DNA of 64,000 nt. Source: Burkholderia sp. SRS-W-2-2016 (GTDB lineage: Bacteria; Pseudomonadota; Gammaproteobacteria; Burkholderiales; Burkholderiaceae). Location of the stretch: positions 1 to 64,000 of the forward strand of contig NZ_MSDV01000074.1 in NCBI RefSeq assembly GCF_001931485.1. Reading direction: 5' to 3'. The notes under the pieces are model-generated. The model had not been told where the DNA came from. It made no database searches and was given only the letters and a program-made list of their open reading frames with translations. Each line of letters starts with the position of its first letter. Positions within the stretch are counted from its first letter, which is position 1. The translations under genes were made by a program, and so were the position numbers. Shown here piece by piece: positions 53,348 through 60,790 of this stretch.

Positions 53348-54949
53348 ATGGCAAACACGAATTCCGCCGATATCGTCGTGGTCGGCTCGGGCGTCGCCGG
53401 CAGTCTGGTCGCGCATCAACTGGCGCTGGCGGGCGCGTCGGTGATCGTGCTCGAAGCGGGGCCGCGGATTCCGCGCTGGCAGATCGTCGAGAACTTTCGC
53501 AACTCGCCGGCCAAATCCGATTTCGCGACGCCGTATCCGTCGACCGCTTATGCGCCGCATCCGCAGTACTCGCCGCCGAACAACTACCTGATCCAGAAGG
53601 GCGATTATCCGTACAACTCACAATATGTGCGGTTGGTTGGCGGGACGACGTGGCACTGGGCGGCGGCCGCGTGGCGGCTGCTGCCATCGGACTTTCAGTT
53701 GCACAAACTGTATGGCGTCGGGCGCGACTGGCCGTATCCGTACGAGACGCTCGAACCGTGGTACGTCGCCGCCGAAGTGCAGCTCGGCGTGTCCGGTCCC
53801 GATACGTCGATCGATCTCGGCTCTCCGCGCTCGAAGCCGTATCCGATGCAGCAGTTGCCGCTGTCGTATATGGATCAGCGTTTCAGCGACGTGCTCAACG
53901 CGCAGGGCTTCAAGGTGGTGCCCGAACCGGTCGCGCGCAACAGCCGCCCCTACGATGCGCGGCCCACCTGCTGCGGCAACAACAATTGCATGCCGATCTG
54001 CCCGATCGCCGCGATGTACAACGGCGTGATTCACGCGGAGAAGGCCGAACAGGCCGGCGCGCGACTGATTCCCGAAGCGGTCGTGTATCGCGTCGAAGCG
54101 GACAACAAAGGGTTGATCACCGCGGTCCACTACAAGGACCCGAACGGCAACAGCACGCGCGTGACCGGCAAGCTGTTCGTGCTCGCGGCGAACGGGATCG
54201 AAACGCCGAAGCTGATGCTGATGTCGAGTTCCGATAAATTCCCGCACGGAATCGGCAACAGCTCCGATCAGGTCGGCCGCAACCTGATGGACCATCCGGG
54301 CACCGGCGTGACTTTTCTCGCGAACGAGCCGCTGTGGCCCGGGCGCGGTCCGATGGAGATGACCTCGATCGTCAATTTCCGCGACGGCGCGTTCCGCTCC
54401 GACTACGCGGCGAAAAAGCTGCATCTGTCGAACGGCGTGGCGACGATGAGCGTGACCGCCGCGCTGCTGAAACAAGGGCTGACCGGCGCCGAACTCGACC
54501 GGCAGATTCGCGACCGCGCGGCGCGCACGCTGAGCATCAACAGCTTTCACGAGCATTTGCCGGAACCGCGGAACCGGGTTGTGCCGTCGGCCGATCACAA
54601 GGACGCGCTCGGTATTGCGCAGCCCGAGATCTACTACTCGATCAACGACTACGTGAAGAAAAGCGCCGCCGATACGCGCGAACACTACGCGCGGATCGCC
54701 GAGTTGTTCGGCGGCGCCGAGGTGTCGTTCGACGACAGCTTCGCGCCGAACAATCACATCATGGGCACGACGATCATGGGCAGCGACGCGGCGAACTCGG
54801 TCGTCGACGAGGACTGCCGCACGCACGATCATTCGAACCTGTTCGTCGCGAGCAGCAGCGTGATGCCGAGCGCGGCGTCGGTGAACTGCACGCTGACGAT
54901 CGCGGCGTTGTCGCTGAAGCTGGCCGACAAGCTGAAGCGCGAAATCTGA
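53348..54949 (+). CDS. FAD-dependent sugar dehydrogenase, GMC flavoprotein (alpha) subunit
   Basis: 533 aa. GMC oxidoreductase; the FAD motif is GSGVAGSLVAHQLA (13-26). RPTCCGNNNCMPICPI carries four cysteines (C208, C209, C214, C218) at the place of the [3Fe-4S] cluster of B. cepacia FAD-glucose dehydrogenase, whose sequence it strongly resembles (GRNLMDHPGTGV, YDARPTCCG). The C-terminal catalytic region is FAPNNHIMGTTIMGSD and SVNCTLTIAALSLKL. It probably oxidises glucose, gluconate or a related sugar in the periplasm; the exact substrate is not decided. No signal peptide is visible, consistent with co-export with the small subunit. Confidence 0.92.
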   Translation: MANTNSADIVVVGSGVAGSLVAHQLALAGASVIVLEAGPRIPRWQIVENFRNSPAKSDFATPYPSTAYAPHPQYSPPNNYLIQKGDYPYNSQYVRLVGGTTWHWAAAAWRLLPSDFQLHKLYGVGRDWPYPYETLEPWYVAAEVQLGVSGPDTSIDLGSPRSKPYPMQQLPLSYMDQRFSDVLNAQGFKVVPEPVARNSRPYDARPTCCGNNNCMPICPIAAMYNGVIHAEKAEQAGARLIPEAVVYRVEADNKGLITAVHYKDPNGNSTRVTGKLFVLAANGIETPKLMLMSSSDKFPHGIGNSSDQVGRNLMDHPGTGVTFLANEPLWPGRGPMEMTSIVNFRDGAFRSDYAAKKLHLSNGVATMSVTAALLKQGLTGAELDRQIRDRAARTLSINSFHEHLPEPRNRVVPSADHKDALGIAQPEIYYSINDYVKKSAADTREHYARIAELFGGAEVSFDDSFAPNNHIMGTTIMGSDAANSVVDEDCRTHDHSNLFVASSSVMPSAASVNCTLTIAALSLKLADKLKREI

Positions 54950-54968
54950 GCCCGAGCGGAGAGCCATC

Positions 54969-56393
54969 ATGTTGAACCACCCCTCTCGCGCGCAACCGGA
55001 TCATCCGCTGCCGCACGCGCCGCGTCGACGTTTCGGCGGCGCGGCGCTGGCGGCGGCGTTTTCGGTGTTCTCGCTGGCGATTGCATTGCACGAGGCGCAC
55101 GGCCCGCACGCGCAACAGAGCGACGAACTGCCGATCACCCAGGCGTACGCCGACGACGTCGAGCAGACGCCGGACGACACGGCCATGCCCACCAGCCCGG
55201 TCGCCAACGGCGATCTGATCAGGCGCGGCCAATACCTGGCCCGCGCCGCCGATTGCGCGGCCTGCCACACCGCCGACAAGTCGCGCCCGTTCGCCGGCGG
55301 CCTGCCGATCAGCACGCCGTTCGGCACGATCGTGACGCCGAACATCACGCCGGATCCGGAGACCGGCATCGGCCGCTGGACCGATGCCGACTTCATGCGC
55401 GCGATGCACGAGGGCATCGGCAAGAGCGGCGAGCGGCTGTACCCGGCGTTCCCGTACACCGCGTACACGCGCGTGACCGAGCAGGACGTGCTGGCGATCC
55501 GCGCGTATCTGAACACGCTGCAGCCGATTCACTTCACGCCGCCCGCGAACAGCCTCAAGTTTCCGTTCAACCAGCGCTGGCTGATGGTGTTCTGGAATCT
55601 GTTCAACTTCACCGAGGGCCGCTTCGTGCCGGACCCGCAGAAGAGCGCCGAATGGAATCGCGGCGCGTATCTCGTCGAGGGGCTCGCGCATTGCGAGGCG
55701 TGCCATACGCCGCGTAATTTCATGCAGGGGCTGCAGTCGGGCGCGCGCCTGTCCGGCGCGGTGCAGGCCGGCTGGCACGCGTTCAACATCACGCCGGACA
55801 AGCTGAGCGGCGTCGGCGCGTGGAGCGACGCGGAACTGCGCGCGTATCTGGCGACCGGCGCGGCGCCGGGCCGCGCGAACGCGGCCGGCCCGATGGGCGA
55901 GGTGGTCGCGAACAGCACGCAGTATCTGACGCCGGTGGATTTGCGCTCGATCGTCGTCTATCTGCGTTCGGTGCCGCCCGTCAACGGCGGCGATACGCGC
56001 GGCCGCCACGACTGGGGCACGCCGGCCGACGACGTCACCGGCTTGCGCGGCACGGCCGTCAAAGGCGTGAACGGCGCGCAGCTGTTCGTCGCCAATTGCG
56101 CGAGCTGCCACAACTGGAGCGGGCAGGGCGTCGGCGCGAGCGCGCCGGGCGCGTATCCGTCGCTGATCCATAACTCGACGGTCGGCGCGAGCGATGCGAA
56201 CAATCTCGCGCTGGTGATCCTGCGCGGCGTGAACCGCACGACCGCGCACGCGGACGTGATGATGCCCGCGTTCGGCGGTCATCTCGACGACGAGCAGATC
56301 GCCGCGCTCACGAACTATGTGACGAAGCAGTTCGGCAACCCGCAGGCGACGATCAGCGCGGGCCAGGTCGCGAAGCTGCGCACGCTGCAGTAG
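54969..56393 (+). CDS. Triheme cytochrome c subunit of sugar dehydrogenase
   Basis: 474 aa. A basic N-terminus and one hydrophobic segment (about 24-42) act as signal or anchor. Three CxxCH heme sites are present: C96-H100 (CAACH), C242-H246 (CEACH) and C377-H381 (CASCH). Conserved stretches around them are FGTIVTPNITPDPETGIGRW and SGARLSGAVQAGWHAFNI. It receives electrons from the flavoprotein and passes them to the quinone pool or terminal oxidase at the periplasmic side of the membrane. It starts 19 bp after the flavoprotein gene and completes a gamma-alpha-beta operon. The stop codon lies in a small tandem repeat (56391-56417). Confidence 0.93.
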   Translation: MLNHPSRAQPDHPLPHAPRRRFGGAALAAAFSVFSLAIALHEAHGPHAQQSDELPITQAYADDVEQTPDDTAMPTSPVANGDLIRRGQYLARAADCAACHTADKSRPFAGGLPISTPFGTIVTPNITPDPETGIGRWTDADFMRAMHEGIGKSGERLYPAFPYTAYTRVTEQDVLAIRAYLNTLQPIHFTPPANSLKFPFNQRWLMVFWNLFNFTEGRFVPDPQKSAEWNRGAYLVEGLAHCEACHTPRNFMQGLQSGARLSGAVQAGWHAFNITPDKLSGVGAWSDAELRAYLATGAAPGRANAAGPMGEVVANSTQYLTPVDLRSIVVYLRSVPPVNGGDTRGRHDWGTPADDVTGLRGTAVKGVNGAQLFVANCASCHNWSGQGVGASAPGAYPSLIHNSTVGASDANNLALVILRGVNRTTAHADVMMPAFGGHLDDEQIAALTNYVTKQFGNPQATISAGQVAKLRTLQ

Positions 56394-56417
56394 CTGCAAT
56401 AGCTGCGATAGCTGCAA
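56391..56417 (+). repeat. Short 9-bp tandem repeat at the cytochrome c stop
   Basis: TAGCTGCAA, TAGCTGCGA, TAGCTGCAA in a row, then a partial copy. The first TAG is the stop codon. It may be a replication-slippage product. Confidence 0.75.
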
Positions 56418-56538
56418 TAGCGAGCCCGGACCAGAGGACCCCGGCCCGGACCGCGCGGGCACGCGGATTGCGTAATGGCGCGCGGCTACGATAGGCACCG
56501 CGCATACATACCGGCGTCGGCCGCATTATTATTTGAAG

Positions 56539-57276
56539 ATGAGTTCGACACCCGCCAACTTCGTTCAGCATCACGCCGCCAACTTGGCCGGCCGCGATTT
56601 CGTGGTCGGCGACCTGCATGGCTGCGTCGATGCGCTGCGTTACCTGCTCTGCCAGATCGCGTTCGATCCGGCTCGCGACCGGCTGTTTTCGGTCGGCGAC
56701 CTGGTCGATCGCGGCGAGCATTCGGAGCAGGCGCTCGCGCTGCTCGCGAAGCCGTGGTTCTTCGCAGTGCTCGGCAATCACGAGGACACGCTGTGCGCGG
56801 TCGCCGAGGGGCGCTTGCGGCGCCAGTGGTGGTACGGGATCGGCGGCGGGTGGGCGATCGACGTGCCCGACGAGCGTTTGCGCCACTACGCCGAGTATCT
56901 GCGCACGCTGCCGCTGGTGCGCGTGATCGGCGAAGGCAAGGAGCGCTTCAATATTCTGCATGGCGAATTTTTCGGCTCGGACGCCGAGCTGGACGCCGGC
57001 AACTATTCGGCCGAAACCCGCCAGCAACTGCTGTGGGGCCGCGAGCTGGCGTTGGGCAACGGCGATCCGGCGGGCCAGCGCGGACTCTCGCTGACCTATT
57101 GCGGCCATACGCCGGTGCGCGACATCACGCAGATCGGCTCGCAGGTATTTATCGATACCGGCGCGTTCGGCCCCGGCGGCACGCTGACGATCGTGCAGCC
57201 GCAGGCGCTGCGGCGCTGGTCGATCTCGGTGGAAGCGGCGCGCGCGGAAGGGGCGGGCGCGCTGGCGCTGCCGTGA
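56539..57276 (+). CDS. Calcineurin-like metallophosphatase (PP1/ApaH-like)
   Basis: 245 aa. The metal-binding motifs of the metallophosphoesterase fold are clear: GDLHGC (24-29), GDLVDRGEHSEQ, LGNHEDTL, then FNILHGEF and YCGHTPV. The pattern GDxHG/GDxVDRG/GNHE is shared by bacterial Ser/Thr protein phosphatases (PrpA/PrpB type) and by ApaH-type diadenosine tetraphosphatases. The sequence does not decide between them. No signal peptide. A TTG 6 nt upstream is a possible alternative start. No functional link with the dehydrogenase operon upstream or the toxin-antitoxin pair downstream is obvious. Confidence 0.88.
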   Translation: MSSTPANFVQHHAANLAGRDFVVGDLHGCVDALRYLLCQIAFDPARDRLFSVGDLVDRGEHSEQALALLAKPWFFAVLGNHEDTLCAVAEGRLRRQWWYGIGGGWAIDVPDERLRHYAEYLRTLPLVRVIGEGKERFNILHGEFFGSDAELDAGNYSAETRQQLLWGRELALGNGDPAGQRGLSLTYCGHTPVRDITQIGSQVFIDTGAFGPGGTLTIVQPQALRRWSISVEAARAEGAGALALP

Positions 57277-57312
57277 GCCGCCGAACCCCTCACCGGACTT
57301 CTAGCCGAACCG

Positions 57313-58014
57313 TTAGCCCACCTGATTGAGCTCGAACACCATATCGACGCTCGAACCGTTCCAGTTGTATTCCAGATACGCGGCGTGCTGGCACTCGCGC
57401 AGCAGCGTGGTGCGAAACGCGGCGAGGCATTCGCCGGCCGCGTCGCGCACCGACGGATAGACGATCCCCGGCGCGCCCGCCGCCCGCACCGCGCGCCCGA
57501 GCGTCTGGCCGGCGAGGTAGTCGTCCGGCGACAGCACCGCCGGGTCGAACGCCGCGTCGCCGCGCAGATCGACCACGCCGCCTTGCGCGATGACCGTGTA
57601 CAGCCGCATCTGCTGACGCATCGGCGGCTCCGCGGTCGCGGCGAGAAACTGGCCGGTGTGGAAGCGCGTTTCGGCGATCGCAGTGGCCCGCGAGCGCGCG
57701 CAGTAGAACACACCGTAGGTGCCGTCGGAGAAGCGGCTGCCGAGCGGATTCAGATGCGTGAGCGCGGCCATGATCGGCCCGTAGCCGGGCCCGAAGCGGC
57801 GCTCCTCGCGCGGCACCAGATCGAGTTCGCCGATCTCGGTGCGCAGCCGGTCGTTGGTCATCGCTTCGAGCGCGTAGAGCGCGTCGAAATCTTCCGGCGA
57901 CGCAACCCGGTCGAACAGATTGATTGCCGGAAAACGCGTCGGAATCACGCGATACGCGGGCGACCAGTCGAGCGCGGCGCTGGTCCAGCGATCCTGCCAT
58001 TGCGGTTGTGTCAC
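57313..58014 (-). CDS. RES-domain toxin
   Basis: 233 aa. RES family, named for conserved Arg, Glu and Ser. The likely residues are in AYRVIPTRFPAINLFD (Arg), FYCARSRATAIAETRFHTG (Glu) and GIVYPSVRDAAGE (Ser). Characterised RES toxins (MbcT and relatives) destroy NAD+. The ATG overlaps the stop of the antitoxin gene (58011-58014), the standard arrangement with the antitoxin first. The domain is complete and full length, so the toxin is likely active unless neutralised. Confidence 0.9.
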   Translation of the reverse strand: MTQPQWQDRWTSAALDWSPAYRVIPTRFPAINLFDRVASPEDFDALYALEAMTNDRLRTEIGELDLVPREERRFGPGYGPIMAALTHLNPLGSRFSDGTYGVFYCARSRATAIAETRFHTGQFLAATAEPPMRQQMRLYTVIAQGGVVDLRGDAAFDPAVLSPDDYLAGQTLGRAVRAAGAPGIVYPSVRDAAGECLAAFRTTLLRECQHAAYLEYNWNGSSVDMVFELNQVG

Positions 58015-58445
58015 GCCCAGCCGCCTCGCATCGCGTCGAGATACTGGCGCACGGCGACCAGATCGCTGATGTTGCCGGCCAGCATGCGGTCCAGCGCGCG
58101 GCGCCCGCCGAACGGCGGCGCGCTGTTGGGGCGCTTGATCCAGTTATCCGCGGCGCTCGGCTGCGGCAGCAGAATCTGCAGCGCCTTATAGATGCCGAGC
58201 AGCAGCGACAGACGCTCCAGCGTGTCGCGGCTCAGGCGCGCGGCCTGCGGCTCCTTTTTCCAGTTGAAGAACGTCGAGCGGCCCGGCGAGCCGAGCAGTC
58301 TGATCTGTTCGTCCGCGTTCAGGTCCCAGTCGCGCGCGATGTTGAAGAACGCGCGCAGACCCGCCGCGGACATGTCCGTTAGCGTGGGTTCCGACGACGA
58401 GCGTCGCGGCGCCTCGGGCGTGGTCAGTCGGGCAGCGTGAGCCAT
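58011..58445 (-). CDS. Xre/MbcA/ParS-type antitoxin of the RES toxin
   Basis: 144 aa. The N-terminal DNA-binding part (about 22-90: AAGLRAFFNIARDWDLNADE, RLSRDTLERLSLLLGIYKAL) is the Xre-like helix-turn-helix. The C-terminal toxin-binding domain (DUF2384/MbcA) ends with NSAPPFGGRRALDRMLAG and DLVAVRQYLDAMRGGW. It should bind and mask the RES toxin and repress its own promoter. Two similar boxes and a -35/-10 pair lie just upstream (58455-58506). The 4-nt overlap with the toxin gene suggests coupled translation. Confidence 0.92.
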   Translation of the reverse strand: MAHAARLTTPEAPRRSSSEPTLTDMSAAGLRAFFNIARDWDLNADEQIRLLGSPGRSTFFNWKKEPQAARLSRDTLERLSLLLGIYKALQILLPQPSAADNWIKRPNSAPPFGGRRALDRMLAGNISDLVAVRQYLDAMRGGWA

Positions 58446-58454
58446 GAGCGGGTA

Positions 58455-58506
58455 AGTCCCTATATGTACTTTGAACTGATATTAGTCCATATATGGATTT
58501 TTGCAA
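58455..58506 (-). promoter_or_regulatory. Promoter and operator boxes of the RES/Xre pair
   Basis: On the minus strand, TTGCAA (58501-58506) and TAATAT (58479-58484) are 16 bp apart and form a good sigma-70 promoter, with a predicted leader of about 27 nt. The spacer contains the 12-bp palindrome TCCATATATGGA (58486-58497). A related box (AGTCC-C-TATATG, starting 58455) lies 29 bp away, between the start site and the ATG, against AGTCC-A-TATATG at 58484. Two boxes straddling the promoter fit antitoxin autorepression. Confidence 0.6.
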
Positions 58507-58511
58507 GAGAA

Positions 58512-58517
58512 TATAAT
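58512..58517 (+). promoter_or_regulatory. Possible -10 for the exported Ala/His-rich protein
   Basis: TATAAT at 58512-58517 is a perfect -10, 41 bp before the ATG at 58559. No good -35 stands 16-18 bp upstream; that position falls on the antitoxin palindrome, so this promoter may be influenced by the antitoxin. Confidence 0.35.
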
Positions 58518-58558
58518 CCCGGCTCGTTTGGGCAGTCGTCGATCAGGAGAAGCAGGAG

Positions 58559-59308
58559 ATGCGGGTTCGAGCAGTGGCAGCGGCATTGGCCGTGTGGTGC
58601 ATGTCGGAAGCGGCCGTCGCGGCCGGTTATACGGAAACGTGGAATCCGCCCGAGGCTAGCGGGCATGTAGTGAGCGGGCGGATTGCGAAGGCGGCGGTTA
58701 GCGAGCCGCAAGCAGCGCCGGCGCAGGCGATGCCGGGGGCGTCGGCGCAAGCGGGTGCTCACATTGGCGGTAAGGCCGGCGCGGGTGCGCATCCGGTGCG
58801 GGTGGCGGGTGGGCGGCAGCGGCCCGCGCATGTTGCGACTACGGCGGGCGGCGCGCGCCACGGCGACAAGCTTGCCGCGCATCGCGGCGGCGTGAAAAAG
58901 ATCGCGGCGATCGAGGCTAAGAAGGGTGGTGTGAAGGGCGCGCACGGCGGCGTTAAGGCTCCCGCTCGCGTCGCGGCCGCGGGCAAGGGGCGTGCGCATG
59001 CGACCGTGACCGCGCAGGCCGCGCATTCGCCGGCGCATGCCCATCCGCAAGCGCACGCGCAACTGGTCCGCGCGAAGCCCGCTCAGGGCAAGGTGATGCG
59101 CGCGAACTTCGCGACGACCGGCCGGAATGCGCATCCGCACGCGGTCAAGGTCTCGGCGAAGCCGGCGGTCGCCCGTGCGAATCCGATCAGGCCGGCTGTG
59201 CAGCGCGCGCCGGCCGATTCCGCAAACGTTGGCGACATCGCGCCGATGGGTTCCGTGCCCAATCCGGCTACTGCCAGCAGCGGTTCGCTGCCGCCGATTA
59301 TTCACTGA
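58559..59308 (+). CDS. Exported Ala/His/Lys-rich protein of unknown function
   Basis: 249 aa. A signal peptide is clear (MRVRAVAAALAVWCMSEAAV, cleavage likely after AVAA). The mature start GYTETWNPPEASGH is the only part with a non-repetitive look. The rest is low complexity, rich in Ala, Gly, His, Lys and Pro, strongly basic and probably disordered, with stretches such as HAHPQAHAQ. AGGAG precedes the ATG. It could bind metals (His) or nucleic acid/peptidoglycan (basic), but this is speculation. Its neighbours give no hint. The frame is well supported by the ribosome site and signal peptide. Confidence 0.75.
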   Translation: MRVRAVAAALAVWCMSEAAVAAGYTETWNPPEASGHVVSGRIAKAAVSEPQAAPAQAMPGASAQAGAHIGGKAGAGAHPVRVAGGRQRPAHVATTAGGARHGDKLAAHRGGVKKIAAIEAKKGGVKGAHGGVKAPARVAAAGKGRAHATVTAQAAHSPAHAHPQAHAQLVRAKPAQGKVMRANFATTGRNAHPHAVKVSAKPAVARANPIRPAVQRAPADSANVGDIAPMGSVPNPATASSGSLPPIIH

Positions 59309-59351
59309 GTTTTTCTTTCTGCCGGATCGCGTGACGCTGCGTGCTGTAGTT

Positions 59352-59442
59352 GCGCCGCGTCACGCTGCTGGCTCACGCCGGCGGATTGCGTTGGCGGCTT
59401 ATGTTGGTGGCTTACGCTGGCGGTTTAAGTTGGCGCATTACG
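59352..59442. repeat. 13-bp tandem repeat, about seven copies
   Basis: From 59352 the sequence runs in 13-bp units that become more alike rightwards. Copies at 59378, 59391, 59404, 59417 and 59430 resemble the consensus TTGGCGGCTTACG (for example TTGGTGGCTTACG at 59404). The array fills the gap between the ends of two convergent genes and its last copy includes the stop codon of the LysR gene. Confidence 0.85.
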
Positions 59443-60289
59443 CCGCCGCGAGCCCGTTCGCGAGCAGCCGCAGCGTTTCCGCCGAACGCGGCTCGCGCAC
59501 CCGCGAGTGCAGCGTTACACGCGACTCCGGCAATGCCGGCAAGCCGAGCCGGCTGCCCACGTCGACCAGACCGCGCGGCGCGACCCGCCGCGCGAGCGGC
59601 GATACGGCGAGTCCCGCCGCCACCGCCGCGCCGACCGCGGCCACGCCGCCGCCGACGAACACTTCCTGCCACGCAATCCCCGCTTCTTCGAGCGAGCGCA
59701 ATGCGACGTCGCGCACGTTGCACGGCGGGCTCAGCAGCGCGAGCGCGAGCGGTTCGCCGAGCCGCGGCAGCCACGCCGGCGTCGCGAGCCAGCCGAGCGG
59801 TTCGCTGAACAGCGGCTGCGCGTCGTCGCGCGGCGGCTCGTCGATACCGTAGCGGACGATCGCCGCGTCGAGCCGGCGTTCGTCGAACTGCGCGAGCAGG
59901 GTCGCCGATGCGCCCATATGGAGTTCGACCACCAGCGCCGGATCGTGCGCATTGAGGCGGGAGAGCAGATGCGACAGATCGGGTCCGGCGACATGCTCGC
60001 TGAGCCCGAGCACGAGCCGCCGCCGCTCGACCGACAGCGCGCCGAGCGCGCGCTCGTGCGCGTTCAGCAGCTCGCGGGCGGCGCCGAGAAATGCGTTGCC
60101 GTCGGCGGACAGACGCACGACGCGCGGCGTGCGCTCGAGCAACTGCTTGCCCAGATGGGCTTCCAGCCGCTTCAGCTTGAGGCTGACGGCCGATTGAGTG
60201 GTGTCGAGCGCGTCGGCGGCGCGGGTGAAGCTGCGCAGATCGGCGACCAGCACGAACGCGCGTACCGCATCGAGATCGAGGACTTTCAT
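59438..60289 (-). CDS. LysR-family transcriptional regulator
   Basis: 283 aa. The N-terminal winged helix-turn-helix (LDAVRAFVLVADLRSFTRAA, TTQSAVSLKLKRLEAHLGKQ, about 5-62) is followed by a periplasmic-binding-like effector domain (about 85-280). The effector is unknown. It is divergent from the tautomerase gene, with a 98-bp shared promoter region, the standard layout for a LysR regulator and its target. An ATTTC-N5-GAAAT dyad (60288-60302) spans its start codon. The C-terminal codons overlap the 13-bp tandem repeat, so the tail may vary between strains. Confidence 0.92.
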   Translation of the reverse strand: MKVLDLDAVRAFVLVADLRSFTRAADALDTTQSAVSLKLKRLEAHLGKQLLERTPRVVRLSADGNAFLGAARELLNAHERALGALSVERRRLVLGLSEHVAGPDLSHLLSRLNAHDPALVVELHMGASATLLAQFDERRLDAAIVRYGIDEPPRDDAQPLFSEPLGWLATPAWLPRLGEPLALALLSPPCNVRDVALRSLEEAGIAWQEVFVGGGVAAVGAAVAAGLAVSPLARRVAPRGLVDVGSRLGLPALPESRVTLHSRVREPRSAETLRLLANGLAAA

Positions 60290-60387
60290 TTCGGATTGAA
60301 ATGGATGAAATAGGCGGAGATATCTGTTTATTATGACTCGGCGCGCCTAAGCTGTGTTTAATTCAACACCGCAACAAGGAGCCGATC

Positions 60388-60771
60388 ATGCCGCTTACCC
60401 GTATTTCTCTGCGCGCCGGCAAGCCGGCTGAGTATCGTCAGGCGCTGACCGCCGGGATCCAGCGCTCGCTGGTGAATACCTTCAACGTGCCGCCCGATGA
60501 CCTGTTCGTGCTGATCACCGAGCACACGGACGACAACATGATTTACGACCGGCAGTATCAGAACATTCAGCGTGGGGATGACTTTGTTGTGATTCAGCTG
60601 ACCGTCAGCAATACGCGTACGGTCGAGCAGAAGAAGGCGCTCTACAAGCAGATCGTCGATGAGCTTGGGAAGTCGCCCGGGGTTCGGGCGGAGGATGTGT
60701 TTATTAATCTCGTCGAGGTTAAGACGGAGAATTGGTCGTTTGGCAATGGGGTGGCGCAGTACGCGGTTTGA
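60388..60771 (+). CDS. Tautomerase-superfamily protein
   Basis: 127 aa. It begins MPLTRISLRAGK; removal of Met exposes the catalytic Pro-1 of the tautomerase/4-oxalocrotonate family. The length suggests a fused double beta-alpha-beta unit, as in the longer (about 125-130 residue) members, with YDRQYQNIQRGDDFVVIQLT and RAEDVFINLVEVKTENWSFG as conserved stretches. A cytoplasmic enzyme, the substrate cannot be read. It is divergent from the LysR regulator, which probably controls it. AAGGAG precedes the ATG. Confidence 0.9.
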   Translation: MPLTRISLRAGKPAEYRQALTAGIQRSLVNTFNVPPDDLFVLITEHTDDNMIYDRQYQNIQRGDDFVVIQLTVSNTRTVEQKKALYKQIVDELGKSPGVRAEDVFINLVEVKTENWSFGNGVAQYAV

Positions 60772-60790
60772 GGGGGCGGGGTGGTTACGC

